Origin: Lysobacter gummosus
Lineage (GTDB): Bacteria; Pseudomonadota; Gammaproteobacteria; Xanthomonadales; Xanthomonadaceae
DNA length: 64,000 nt
NCBI RefSeq assembly: GCF_001442805.1
Contig: NZ_CP011131.1
Location: 3,162,001-3,226,000 of the forward strand
Direction: 5' to 3'
The translations under genes were made by a program, and so were the position numbers. Below the pieces are notes generated by a model. The model made no database searches, had not been told where the DNA came from, and saw nothing but the letters and a program-made list of their open reading frames with translations. Below, one piece after another: positions 42,515 through 53,607 of the stretch; positions within the stretch are counted from its first letter, which is position 1; every line of letters begins with the position of its first letter.

Positions 42515-43429
42515 ATGCTCGCCGCTGACATGCATCTGTCGATGCTCTATCGCGGCCGCCTGAGCAGCTGCAACTACGACTGTGGCTATTGCCCGTTCGC
42601 GAAGACCTACGACACCCGCGCCGCCTTGCGCCGCGACGCGGAGGACCTGGCGCGCTTCGTCGAGTGGGCCGGACAGCAGCCGATGCCGTTGTCGATTCTG
42701 TTCACGCCCTGGGGCGAAGGCCTGGTGCGCCGCCACTACCGCGACGCGCTGGTGCGGCTGAGCCAGTTGCCGCGGCTGCGCCGGGTCGCGATCCAGACCA
42801 ATCTGTGCGTGGGCATGCGCTGGCTCGATCAGGCCGACCTGAACAAGCTCGCGCTGTGGTGCACCTATCACCCCAGTCAGGTCAGCCGCGCGGCGTTCGT
42901 GGCGCGTTGCCGCGAGCTGAGCCGGCGTGGCGTGCGCCACAGCGTCGGCATGGTCGCCATGCACGAACACCTGGATGAAATCGAGGCCCTGAGCCAGGAA
43001 CTGCCCGCGGCCACGCCGCTGTGGCTCAACGCCTACGACGAACGCCCGCCGGGTTACTACGACGACGCCCAGATCGCCCGGCTGCAGGCCATCGACCCGC
43101 ATTTCCGCTACAACCTGGAACCCTCGCCCAGCCTCGGCGCGCCGTGCCTGACCGGCGAAAACGTGGTCTCGGTGGACGGCGACGGCAATGTGCGCCGCTG
43201 CCATTTCGTCGCCGAGCCGCTGGGCAATCTCTACGACGGCAGCTTCGCCGCGCGGTTGCGCCCGCGCGCCTGCCCCAACGCGCGCTGCGACTGCTACATC
43301 GGCTACGCCCACCGCAAGGACCTGCCGTTTCAACGCGATTACGCCGGCGGCGTACTGGAACGGGTGCCCTCGTTCGTCTTGTCCTCTGCGCCGGGCCCCG
43401 CCCCCGCGCCGCTCAAGGCCGCGCCCTAG
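42515..43429 (+). CDS. STM4011 family radical SAM protein
   Basis: A 304-residue radical SAM enzyme whose CxxxCxxC motif is very close to the N-terminus (RGRLSSCNYDCGYCPFAKT). Later features are LFTPWGEG, IQTNL and a C-terminal cysteine region (CLTGENVVSVDGDGNVRRCHF, then ACPNARCDCYIGY, given as separate blocks), which resembles the auxiliary-cluster regions of SPASM/Twitch-type enzymes and would fit a second iron-sulfur cluster. Start two bases after the upstream stop. It ends with a Pro/Ala-rich tail. Fifth and last member of the cassette. Confidence 0.88.
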   Translation: MLAADMHLSMLYRGRLSSCNYDCGYCPFAKTYDTRAALRRDAEDLARFVEWAGQQPMPLSILFTPWGEGLVRRHYRDALVRLSQLPRLRRVAIQTNLCVGMRWLDQADLNKLALWCTYHPSQVSRAAFVARCRELSRRGVRHSVGMVAMHEHLDEIEALSQELPAATPLWLNAYDERPPGYYDDAQIARLQAIDPHFRYNLEPSPSLGAPCLTGENVVSVDGDGNVRRCHFVAEPLGNLYDGSFAARLRPRACPNARCDCYIGYAHRKDLPFQRDYAGGVLERVPSFVLSSAPGPAPAPLKAAP

Positions 43430-43568
43430 GCGCTCGCCACCGCTTCCCGCAAAGGACCGCAGTATGTTCAAACCACTTTCCCCGGGCCCGGCATCGCCGG
43501 ACCCGTTCGCCACGACCCGCGCCACGCCGCGGGCCGGCGCCTCCAACTCCCACCGCAAAGGAAGCACG

Positions 43569-44333
43569 ATGTCTCCCAACAGGATCTTGAACACCGCCCT
43601 GGCCGCACTGTTGATCTGCGCAGTCGCGCCGCCGTCGATCGCCGCTCCCGCCGGCAAGAGCGCCAAGTCGGCCAAGGCCAAGGCGAAGAAAGCCGCGAAA
43701 GTCCCCGGCGCCGGGCTCAAGCCGGAACAAGTCGCCGACATGTACATCCAGGTCATGCTCAAGAACGATGTCGAGACGGCCAAGCGCCTCAACGACTACG
43801 TGCGCCCGGAGTTCTCCGGCGAAGATCAGTTCGACATCGCCACCCTGGAGCAGTCGCAACAGTCGTTCCAGACCCAGTACAGCCAGTTCGCCGACGGCCT
43901 GCTCGCCGAGATGCCGAAGGTCTCCGCGAAGAAAGCCAAGCCGGTGCTGGTCTCGGCGATGCTGGCGCAGAGCGCGGCCGCCTCGGGTTCCGAGTGCCGC
44001 GCTCTGTCCAGCAAGACCCATCCGAACGAATACATCCAGGGCCAGCAAATCGCCGAAGTGACCTACGAATGCCGCGTGCCGGCGATCGATGGCGGCCTGC
44101 AGCAGCGGCTGGAAAGCAAGGGCGCGCCCAAGTCGATCAAGACCAAGGTCGCGCTGGAAGTCTTCACCGGTTACCAGAAGGCATTCGCCAGCGCCGGCGG
44201 CAACACCCGCACCATCAACGGCACCATGTCGCTGTACGGTTTCCCGGGCAAGCCCTGGCTCACCAACGGCGCCGACCAGATCCTCCAGTTCGTCACCGAC
44301 GGCATGCTGGAAACGCCGCCGTCGGCGGACTGA
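43569..44333 (+). CDS. Exported protein of unknown function downstream of the radical SAM cassette
   Basis: A 254-residue product with a signal peptide (NRILNTALAALLICAVAPPSIAAP), then a lysine/alanine stretch (KSAKSAKAKAKKAAK) and a soluble domain with two probable cysteine pairs (GSECRALSS, VTYECRVP). I chose the ATG at 43569 (AAAGGA upstream, signal peptide follows). A second ATG in the same frame at 43464 also has AAAGGA in front and would add 35 polar residues (FKPLSPGPASPDPFATT and so on) before the signal peptide. The gene follows the cassette by 139 bp and is probably read through from it. Not recognised; whether it belongs to the cassette is open. Confidence 0.7.
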   Translation: MSPNRILNTALAALLICAVAPPSIAAPAGKSAKSAKAKAKKAAKVPGAGLKPEQVADMYIQVMLKNDVETAKRLNDYVRPEFSGEDQFDIATLEQSQQSFQTQYSQFADGLLAEMPKVSAKKAKPVLVSAMLAQSAAASGSECRALSSKTHPNEYIQGQQIAEVTYECRVPAIDGGLQQRLESKGAPKSIKTKVALEVFTGYQKAFASAGGNTRTINGTMSLYGFPGKPWLTNGADQILQFVTDGMLETPPSAD

Positions 44334-44344
44334 GTCGTCGCACG

Positions 44345-44376
44345 AACGCGCAACGGCCTCTGCGCCGTTGCGCGTT
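44345..44376 (+). terminator. Hairpin terminator after the exported-protein gene
   Basis: A perfect 13-base stem (aacgcgcaacggc and complement) with a 6-base loop, followed by gtgtttgctttgt, eleven bases after the stop codon. The T-run is imperfect but position and stability fit the end of the cassette transcript. Confidence 0.75.
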
Positions 44377-44480
44377 GTGTTTGCTTTGTCGGGGATCGGC
44401 GTGATGCGTCATCGCGACCGGGGCATCGCTCTATCGATAGCCCGCCAAATGAATTGCCCAGGTTTTTTATTGCCTGAAGC

Positions 44481-44888
44481 CTATCGACGGGAAGATGGCT
44501 TCCAATACTCGCCCTGTGCCATCAAGAGCAGATCGCTTTTACTCGCAATAGGTGGAGCATCTTCACCCAGAGCAATCTGTCCGACATCTATGCCGTAATT
44601 TGTGCTCAATGCCACCTCCAACGTCTCGCCTGCTGGGGTGACATCCTCTAATTCATGCACTCCAATGCACTCATAGGTAGTCAGATCGCCGGGGCCATCA
44701 TGATTCGCATCGCTGAATCCATCCACCAAGCCGATGACTCTCTCATAGGCAGCCTTAGCGTCATCAGCTGAGAAAAGCTGCGCTGACAAATAGTGGGTGC
44801 GAGAACGCCTAAGTACCGTGCTCTGAAATTCGTCAGTGAACCAAAGGTTCTCCTCGCAGAGCACGAAATGAGCAACAAACAATCGCAC
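44481..44888 (-). CDS. Hypothetical cytoplasmic protein in an A+T-richer island
   Basis: A 135-residue protein, probably starting at the GTG at 44888 (GGGGGAG upstream). No signal peptide or membrane segment. The alpha/beta pattern (LFVAHFVLCEENLWF, ADDAKAAYERVIGLVDGF, YECIGVHELEDV) is faintly like the small DUF4288-type proteins, but I cannot support that. Codon use is less GC-biased than around it (many AAT, TCA, AGA, CTA codons), so recent acquisition is likely. It follows the lipoprotein gene after 37 bp. Confidence 0.6.
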   Translation of the reverse strand: MRLFVAHFVLCEENLWFTDEFQSTVLRRSRTHYLSAQLFSADDAKAAYERVIGLVDGFSDANHDGPGDLTTYECIGVHELEDVTPAGETLEVALSTNYGIDVGQIALGEDAPPIASKSDLLLMAQGEYWKPSSRR

Positions 44889-44925
44889 TTTGAAATCTCC
44901 CCCAGCGCCTAACGCCTATTGGACC

Positions 44926-45372
44926 CTAAACCCGAGACAATGCACCGACGCTGCTGGGCAGTCCACCCAGATCACTGAGCGTCCCCACGGAATCGCCCTC
45001 ATTGATTGAAAGTAAGGCTGGGGAGAACTCCACTCCCATGATCTGACCAACATGCGCCGCTTCCGAGTCGGCCGCGCTGTGCAAGCTAGCTGTGAGCCGA
45101 AGGATGCGAGCACGCAGCTCAGCAACTGAAATCGTCGGCGCCACGGCGTCGCGACGTTCGACCTGTTGCACCGGCGGGTTCAAACTCTTCAGTCGCCGCG
45201 CATCCTGCGCGCGTTCGGCGGCCTTGGCGGCCTCGTTCATTGCGGTAATAGAGGAGTCTGCTTCGATCATTGGCCGATCCTTGTGCGCATCCGTGGAAGG
45301 CTGAGCGCAGGCCGATAACGCAGCCAGGCCGAGCGACAACACTGCGTGTCTTGCCGGTCGCTTGCGAGGCAT
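44926..45372 (-). CDS. Predicted lipoprotein, A+T-richer island
   Basis: A 148-residue protein starting at the ATG at 45372 (AAGGAA upstream). It has a lipoprotein signal (RKRPARHAVLSLGLAALSAC, lipobox LSAC) and then a mostly helical, charged region (MNEAAKAAERAQDARRLKSL, VAELRARILRLTASL) and a short conserved-looking end (MGVEFSPALLSINEGDSVGTL). Not recognised. The pair lipoprotein plus small cytoplasmic protein could be an orphan immunity-type module, but no effector gene is next to it, so this is only a guess. Confidence 0.6.
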   Translation of the reverse strand: MPRKRPARHAVLSLGLAALSACAQPSTDAHKDRPMIEADSSITAMNEAAKAAERAQDARRLKSLNPPVQQVERRDAVAPTISVAELRARILRLTASLHSAADSEAAHVGQIMGVEFSPALLSINEGDSVGTLSDLGGLPSSVGALSRV

Positions 45373-45532
45373 CGCGGTTCCTTCCTGCCAGGGCTGGTTC
45401 CATGAAACTGCGCCAAGCACGTCGCGTCGGCAACCCCAACCAAAATCTGGTGGATTGATCTGCATCTGCTTACGCAATTTTGGCGTCGAGGACGCGCCCC
45501 GGATCGTCGCGACTACGATATCGCGAACACAG

Positions 45533-45570
45533 AAACGCAGAAGGCCGCCTTTCGGCGGCCTTCTGCGTTT
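45533..45570. terminator. Strong hairpin terminator next to tRNA-Glu
   Basis: A perfect 17-base stem (aaacgcagaaggccgcc and complement) with loop tttc, directly after the 3' end of tRNA-Glu on the minus strand. The A and T tracts at both feet allow it to stop transcription from both sides. Confidence 0.9.
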
Positions 45571-45572
45571 TT

Positions 45573-45648
45573 TGGCGTCCCCACGGGGATTCGAACCCCG
45601 GTCGCTACCGTGAAAGGGTAATGTCCTAGGCCTCTAGACGATGGGGAC
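45573..45648 (-). tRNA. tRNA-Glu (anticodon TTC)
   Basis: A 76-base cloverleaf on the minus strand: gtccccatcgtctagaggcc at the 5' part, anticodon loop ctttcac (TTC), T-arm ggggttcgaatcccc and encoded CCA. The acceptor stem gtcccc/ggggac is perfect. Confidence 0.95.
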
Positions 45649-45702
45649 AAAACTGATTGTTCTTGCAGCTAACTCGTCGAAAACCCTTTCAATTTCGAAG
45701 AG

Positions 45703-45778
<76 letters not shown>

Positions 45779-45800
45779 ACGTGCTGGAAAGACGAACATC

Positions 45801-46361
45801 TTAGCGGCTGTTCAGCGATGTCGTCAAGCGGTCATCGCCAACTTTTTTTGCCGTTCCGGCGAAACCAGGTCCGTGTGGATCGGGTAACGCCGGGTCGTGC
45901 TCGACGGGGCGCAATGTTGCCATGCAATGACCACGTTCCGCTAGATACTCGAGCCACTTTCCTAAAAAAGTATTCATCCGCATGCGATGGCCGATGACTT
46001 CGGCCGGCGGCGGGTACATGCCGATCACGTCCTGCCAGCGCCGGCCGATGTAGCAGTGCGTGGCTTCGACCTGATGCGCGTCGTGGTACAGGCGCAGATA
46101 CGCGGACGGATCCGGCTCGCCGGTCAGCGGGTCCAACAGCGCATACGTCAAGCGCATTTCGGTGGTGTAGCGGTGTTGCTCGATCACGTCCAGGCGCAGA
46201 TTCAGGCCGTCGCCGATATCGGACAGATAGGTGCCGCGCGCGAGTTCGGCCGGCGCGAACATGCGGGTCAGACGATCGTGGTTCTCCGCGTACAGGCCCA
46301 TCAACCAGCCGAAGCGGCTGAGTTTGGGGATGCGCGCGAAGCGGGAGGCGGATTGAGTCAT
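45801..46361 (-). CDS. DUF1249 domain protein (YqiB family)
   Basis: A 186-residue cytoplasmic protein with the DUF1249 pattern: FGWLMGLYAENHDRLTRMF, RLDVIEQHRYTTEMRLTY, LRLYHDAHQVEATHCY and FLGKWLEYLAERGH. The family includes E. coli YqiB and has no assigned activity. It lies upstream of the two tRNAs on the same strand, and might be read through into them. Normal length. Confidence 0.85.
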   Translation of the reverse strand: MTQSASRFARIPKLSRFGWLMGLYAENHDRLTRMFAPAELARGTYLSDIGDGLNLRLDVIEQHRYTTEMRLTYALLDPLTGEPDPSAYLRLYHDAHQVEATHCYIGRRWQDVIGMYPPPAEVIGHRMRMNTFLGKWLEYLAERGHCMATLRPVEHDPALPDPHGPGFAGTAKKVGDDRLTTSLNSR

Positions 46362-46746
46362 GCAGGCGATCCTACTCTTGTGCGGGCGTTCGCGGCAGGA
46401 TTGACGGAATGACGAAAAACCCTTAATTTATAGGCTCTTTCGCGATGGTCTTCGAAGCCGCTTTCGAGCTTTCCGAGCCCGCGGCCATTCAGCCTTCCGC
46501 ACACCGGATCGGCCTTCCTTCTACGCTTGTTCGATGACCGCTGTCCGCCGCGGTCGGCGTTGTTGCGTGCGCATCCGGGCCGGACGCGGTTCATCGCCGC
46601 CATTTCGGGCGCGGCCCGGTTGCCGCGGTTAGCGACCGCAGACCGCGAGCAGCCGAAAACACCCTGAAATCAGGCCCGGCGAGCGCATCCGCAGCGACGC
46701 AGACAGGCAACGGCGGCCGCGGCGGGCCGCCCTGCCCGCGCGCGCC
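46362..46746. other. Intergenic region between the DUF1249 and PEP-synthase-regulator genes
   Basis: Both flanking genes read leftward, so this contains the DUF1249 promoter. A short A+T-rich stretch (aaacccttaatttatagg near 46420) could be part of a promoter. No gene or clear terminator is seen. Confidence 0.4.
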
Positions 46747-47568
46747 TCAGAACATTTCCCGATGGATCCCCAGCGTCGTCAGCACCTTGCTGGCGATCTC
46801 CTCGATCGAGGTGTGGGTGGTGCTCAAGGTCGGGATGCGCTCGGCGCGGAACATCATCTCGGCCGCGGCGACCTCGCGCTTGCAGGTCTCGAACTGGGCG
46901 TAGCGCGAGTTCGGTCGGCGCTCCTGGCGGATCTGCTGCAGGCGGACCGGGTCGATCGTCAGGCCGAACAGCTTGCTGCGGTAAGGCCGCAGCCGCGGCG
47001 GCAGGCGGTCGTGCTCCAGGTCTTCCTCGGTCAGCGGGTAATTGGCCGCGCGCACGCCGTAATGCAGGGCCAGGTAGACGCAGGTCGGGGTCTTGCCGGC
47101 CCGCGACACCGCCACCAGGATCAGGTCGGCCTCGTTGTAGTCCACGCTCTGGCCGTCGTCGTGGGTCAGGGCGAAGTTCATCGCGTTGATGCGGCGGTGA
47201 TACGTATCGAAATCGGCGATGCCGTGGGCCTGGCCGATCCGGCGCTGGCGGGTTTCGTGCAGTTCGCGCTCCAGCGGCTCGATGAACGGCGCGAATACGT
47301 CCAGCATCAGCGCCCCGCTCTCGGCCAGCGCCGCGCCGACGTCGCCGTCCATACAGGAATTGATCACCACCGGGCGCACACCGTGGGCGACCGCGGCCTC
47401 GCGGATCTTGGCCGCGGCCTCCTGCGCGCGCTCGACGCTGTCTACGAAAGGCAGGCGGTCGGTCACGAAACGGGTCTCGGTGAACTGGGTCAGCAGGCTA
47501 TGCCCGATGGTCTCGGCGGTGATACCCGTGCCGTCGGAAACGTAGAAAACCGGTCTGGTCCCTGCCAT
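46747..47568 (-). CDS. ppsR: PEP synthase regulatory protein (kinase/pyrophosphorylase, DUF299)
   Basis: A bifunctional enzyme that switches PEP synthase off and on by ADP-dependent phosphorylation of a threonine and by phosphate-dependent dephosphorylation. The start at 47568 (GAGG upstream) gives the family N-terminus [21 protein letters not shown]; the longer frame is not used. The 273-residue protein carries the P-loop-like [16 protein letters not shown] near residue 150 and [19 protein letters not shown]. It is divergent from ppsA, 135 bp apart, the standard pairing in Proteobacteria. Confidence 0.93.
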   Translation of the reverse strand: MAGTRPVFYVSDGTGITAETIGHSLLTQFTETRFVTDRLPFVDSVERAQEAAAKIREAAVAHGVRPVVINSCMDGDVGAALAESGALMLDVFAPFIEPLERELHETRQRRIGQAHGIADFDTYHRRINAMNFALTHDDGQSVDYNEADLILVAVSRAGKTPTCVYLALHYGVRAANYPLTEEDLEHDRLPPRLRPYRSKLFGLTIDPVRLQQIRQERRPNSRYAQFETCKREVAAAEMMFRAERIPTLSTTHTSIEEIASKVLTTLGIHREMF

Positions 47569-47703
47569 CGATAACCTCGTCAGAAAGCTGCACCAATACG
47601 AAAAACCTCGCCGGATCAAGCTTGTATGCACCCGACACCCGGGCGATCATATCCGCTTGGCCGCGCCCGGACGCGTCCTCGCCCCCCACGGAGATAGTGT
47701 GTC

Positions 47704-50082
<2,379 letters not shown>

Positions 50083-50089
50083 GTCCGGC

Positions 50090-51043
50090 ATGGCGAAACA
50101 GGACGCAGCGCAGGCCCTGGTGCCCAAGTCCCTGCTGGGACTTGAGGCCGGGTTCGATATCGACAAGTTGGCGGTCTGGGGCCAGACCGCCGGCCTGAAG
50201 CTGCTCAGCGCGCTGGCGATCCTGCTGATCGGCCTGTGGCTGGCCAAATGGATGTCGCGCGCGCTGGAGCGGGTCATGACCCGCGCCAACATGGAAGTCA
50301 CCTTGCGTGGCTTCCTGCGCAACATCGCCTATGCGGCGATGGTGGTGATCGTGGCGGTCGCCGCCTTGCAGGCGGTCGGCGTGCCGATGACCTCGGTGCT
50401 GGCCGTGCTCGGCGCCGCCGGTCTGGCGATCGGTCTGGCGCTGAAGGACTCGCTGTCCAATATCGCCTCGGGCGTGATGCTGATCGTGCTGCGCCCGTTC
50501 CGCGCCGGCGACACCGTGCAGGCGGCGGGCGTGGAAGGCACGGTCGAGCAGATCCGGGTGTTCCAGACCCGGCTGCGCACCATCGACAACCGGGTGATCG
50601 TGCTGCCCAACAGCCTGATCACCACCGCGGCCATCATCAATTTCACCGCCAATCCCAAGCGCCGGATCGACCTGACCGTCGGCGTGGGCTACGACGACGA
50701 TCTAAAGACCGCGAAGGAAACGCTGCTGGTCCTTGCGAAGACGCATGCCAACGTGCTGGCCGACCCGGCGCCGGAGGTGTTGGTTACCGCGCTGGCCGAA
50801 AGCAGCGTGAATCTGGAGCTGCGCGCCTGGGTCAAGACCGCCAACCTGGTACGGACCCGCAGCGACCTGGTCGAAGGCATCCGCAACGAGCTGATCGGCA
50901 AGGGGCTCAATATTCCGTATCCGCAGCGCGATCTGCATGTGTATCACCACGATGCGGATGGGCGGCCGATCGCGGAGTTGCTGACCAAGGCCGTGGCGGA
51001 TGACGGGGATGTGCCGGCGCCGGTGACGAAGCCTAAGGCCTGA
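50090..51043 (+). CDS. mscS: Small-conductance mechanosensitive channel
   Basis: Opens at high membrane tension and releases solutes in osmotic downshock. The 317-residue protein has three N-terminal membrane helices (about 30-55, 75-98, 103-125), the pore-lining third helix with the Gly/Ala pattern VLGAAGLAIGLALKDSLSN, the beta domain (FRAGDTVQAAGVEGTVEQI, VIVLPNSLI) and the C-terminal alpha/beta domain ending in PYPQRDLHVYH. Starts eight bases after the ppsA stop, so it may be co-transcribed. Confidence 0.93.
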   Translation: MAKQDAAQALVPKSLLGLEAGFDIDKLAVWGQTAGLKLLSALAILLIGLWLAKWMSRALERVMTRANMEVTLRGFLRNIAYAAMVVIVAVAALQAVGVPMTSVLAVLGAAGLAIGLALKDSLSNIASGVMLIVLRPFRAGDTVQAAGVEGTVEQIRVFQTRLRTIDNRVIVLPNSLITTAAIINFTANPKRRIDLTVGVGYDDDLKTAKETLLVLAKTHANVLADPAPEVLVTALAESSVNLELRAWVKTANLVRTRSDLVEGIRNELIGKGLNIPYPQRDLHVYHHDADGRPIAELLTKAVADDGDVPAPVTKPKA

Positions 51044-51070
51044 TGGGCGAGTGCCTGGCGACTTGTACGA

Positions 51071-51184
51071 AAGTCGCTGGATTCCCGCGTTCGCGGGAAT
51101 GACGGTAGTGTTGAGCGCGATATTTCTCGAAGCCGCGTTCACTCCAGCCTGTCATTCCCGCGAACGCGGGAATCCAGCGACTTT
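51071..51184. repeat. Inverted pair of family B repeats (tcgctggattcccgcg...)
   Basis: Two copies of a sequence with core attcccgcgttcgcgggaat and flank tcgctgg lie head to head after mscS, each itself a hairpin. The same family occurs at 55451-55770 and 62371-62500. It may end the mscS transcript. Confidence 0.85.
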
Positions 51185-51261
51185 CGCTACCGGTATACGG
51201 TGAACGCTCTGCACCCCGACATTCACCGATGCACGAGCCGATGGCTCGCGAGCGCATCAGC

Positions 51262-51828
51262 TTACCCCACCCCGCCCAGCTTCCCCATCGCCGCGCGGTA
51301 ATGCTTGAGCTCGGCGATGGAATCCATCACATCGCTCAGCGCGGTGTGCTTGCTTTCCTTGCTGAACCCGGCCAGCACGTCCGGCGCCCAGCGGCGCGCG
51401 AGCTCCTTGAGCGTGCTGACGTCCAGGTTGCGGTAGTGGAAGTATTTCTCCAGCCGCGGCATGCAGCGGTGCAGGAAGCGGCGGTCCTGGCAGATCGAAT
51501 TGCCGCAGATCGGCGAGGCGTTGGCCGGGACCCATTGGGCCAGGAAATCCAGGGTCCGCGTTTCGGCCTCGTCCATCGGCACGCCCTGCTCCAGCACCCG
51601 CTTCCACAGCCCGGACTTGCCGTGCTGGTTGCGGTTCCATTCGTCCATCGCGCCCAGGCGCTCCAGCGGGTGGGCGATGGCCAGTTCGGGGCCCTGCGCC
51701 AGCACGTTGAGCTGCGCGTCGGTGACGACGGTGGCGATTTCCAGGATCGAATCGCGGTCGGTATCCAGGCCGGTCATCTCCAGATCGATCCAGATCAGCC
51801 GGTGCTCGTGCCCAGTCTTGTCCGTCAT
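51262..51828 (-). CDS. orn: Oligoribonuclease
   Basis: A DEDDh 3'-5' exonuclease that degrades two- to five-base RNAs and pGpG from c-di-GMP breakdown. The 188-residue protein shows [12 protein letters not shown] (Asp and Glu), [17 protein letters not shown], the middle Asp in [15 protein letters not shown], and [19 protein letters not shown] with the final His and Asp. I chose the ATG at 51828; an in-frame ATG ten codons upstream is possible. A family B repeat lies just beyond its stop. Confidence 0.95.
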   Translation of the reverse strand: MTDKTGHEHRLIWIDLEMTGLDTDRDSILEIATVVTDAQLNVLAQGPELAIAHPLERLGAMDEWNRNQHGKSGLWKRVLEQGVPMDEAETRTLDFLAQWVPANASPICGNSICQDRRFLHRCMPRLEKYFHYRNLDVSTLKELARRWAPDVLAGFSKESKHTALSDVMDSIAELKHYRAAMGKLGGVG

Positions 51829-51897
51829 AGCCTCGCCGTCATGTCCATGTCGCGGCATGATAGCCCACAGCCTCTCGCCCGAGCCCGCCGCACCGCA

Positions 51898-52395
51898 ATG
51901 AACCAGAACGTCACCTTCGCCCACTACGCGATCCTGACCGCGATGCTGGCGCCCGCCTTCTTCCTGACCGCGACCGCCTCGCTGCTGCTGTCGGCCAACA
52001 ACCGCCTCGCCCGGGTCATCGACCGCGCCCGGGTGTTGATCAAGGAACTGGCCGAGGCCGACGATCCGGAGGAGCGCGACCTGATCGAGCGCCACATCCT
52101 GCGCCAGAAGAAACGCAGCCGCATCATCCTGCGCGGCAGCCAGTTGCTCTACACCGCGATCAGCTTCTTCGTCTGCACCAGCCTGACCGTCGCCGGCGAC
52201 GCGGTGCTCGGCTACCGGCTCGGCGTCGTCCCGACCGTGCTGGCCGCGTTCGGCGTGCTGTCGATGTTCGCCGCCAGCCTGCTGCTGGCGCGCGAGTCCT
52301 CGCTCGCGGTGGAGGCGGTCAACGAGGAAATGGATCACGGCCACATCAGCGCGATGAAACGCTGGGCCAAGCCGCCCCAAGGAAAGCACGACTGA
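51898..52395 (+). CDS. DUF2721 family membrane protein, copy 1
   Basis: A 165-residue protein with three hydrophobic helices (about 10-32, 83-105, 113-135) and the DUF2721 pattern [26 protein letters not shown] followed by a charged coiled segment, given here as separate pieces [14 protein letters not shown] and [10 protein letters not shown]. Function unknown. It is divergent from orn and is followed after 85 bp by a paralogue, so the pair looks like a local duplication. Confidence 0.82.
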   Translation: MNQNVTFAHYAILTAMLAPAFFLTATASLLLSANNRLARVIDRARVLIKELAEADDPEERDLIERHILRQKKRSRIILRGSQLLYTAISFFVCTSLTVAGDAVLGYRLGVVPTVLAAFGVLSMFAASLLLARESSLAVEAVNEEMDHGHISAMKRWAKPPQGKHD

Positions 52396-52480
52396 AACCG
52401 CGAGCGCAGCACCCGGAGCCACGCCGGCCCGCACGCTTTGCCGCATCATCGAGCGCGCCGCAACGAAGACGGAGCCCGTC

Positions 52481-52966
52481 ATGGCCGACCTGGTCCAATT
52501 GAATTCGCACTACACCGTGGTCTCGGCGATGATCACGCCGGCGTTTTTCCTGACCGCGACCGCCTCGCTCCTGGTGTCGTCCAACAATCGCCTGGCGCGC
52601 GTGGTCGATCGCATGCGCCAGCAACTGGCGACGCTGGAAGACACCGTGGACGATCATGCGCGCCAGTTTCTCGAAGCGCGCATCATCCTGCACCGGCGGC
52701 GGGTGCGCCTGATTCTGACCTGCCTGCAGTTGCTGTACGGCGCGATGACCGCCTTCGTCGCCACCAGCCTGTCGATCGGCATCGACCAGTTCACCGACTA
52801 CCGCATCACCGGCGTGCCGACCGCGCTGGCCATGTGCGGCGTGCTGCTGGTATTGGCCGCGTGCATCAACATGGGTCGCGAGGCGCGCATGAGCGTGAGC
52901 ATGCTCGACGCCGAAGTGAAACGGGAGTTCGATCGCGACAACGGTCGCAAGAAAAAATCCGACTGA
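52481..52966 (+). CDS. DUF2721 family membrane protein, copy 2
   Basis: A 161-residue paralogue of the preceding gene. The N-terminal block [20 protein letters not shown] is almost the same, and the helices fall at the same places, while the loops differ widely (for example [21 protein letters not shown]). The C-terminus is basic (NGRKKKSD). The divergence means the duplication is not recent. Confidence 0.82.
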   Translation: MADLVQLNSHYTVVSAMITPAFFLTATASLLVSSNNRLARVVDRMRQQLATLEDTVDDHARQFLEARIILHRRRVRLILTCLQLLYGAMTAFVATSLSIGIDQFTDYRITGVPTALAMCGVLLVLAACINMGREARMSVSMLDAEVKREFDRDNGRKKKSD

Positions 52967-53607
52967 TCGCGATTACCGCGCTATCGGCGCGGTATATCCG
53001 CGAACGCGAATGCCGCCCATGAACCGCAACCGCGAGCCGCATCCGGCGCGGCATTCGCGCGCACAGCCGAATGATTTCGTGAACTGCGTCGCCCGCGCGC
53101 GGCGACTCCGCCCTACTACTTTCGTACTAATCCGAATCCGGATCGACAGCCTGGCGACAGCTCGTGATGAGACGCCTGTCCGATCTTGCATTTTTGTCAC
53201 AACACCGGATAACGCAAGCCACTACGATTGCGCCACGGACCGTGACGAGACCTTTGCAGCGCGCCGCTCCGAGCTCATCGCCCGAATATCGCGCCCAATA
53301 AAATAATCCATAACAAACCCTACCGCGTCACGTAATAATTGGCACTTCGAATACATCACCATTCACTACGAGATACATTCCCACCCCTATCAGCCGCCCA
53401 ACTGATCGCTTGCGAGATCGAGAAATCCAGCTGATTTGCGCACAGTAAAAGGCTGCGACCACCGGATCGATAAGTTATCGTGCCGCCACAAGTCGCATTC
53501 GCTTAAGCATGACGGGAAGGAAGCCACTGCGTCCGCATCACCGACGCAGACGTGCTCATGCGGCGACGCCTTGACTACTTCTATTAATTGCGTTCGGGGA
53601 GAATGCG
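52967..53607. other. 640-bp intergenic region, A+T-richer in its second half
   Basis: No convincing reading frame is seen on either strand. From about 53200 to 53560 the base composition is clearly less GC-rich than around it (ataaaataatccataacaaa, taataattgg). The region ends in the promoter of the Cache-HAMP receptor gene. It could hold a small RNA or the rest of a transferred segment. Confidence 0.45.
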
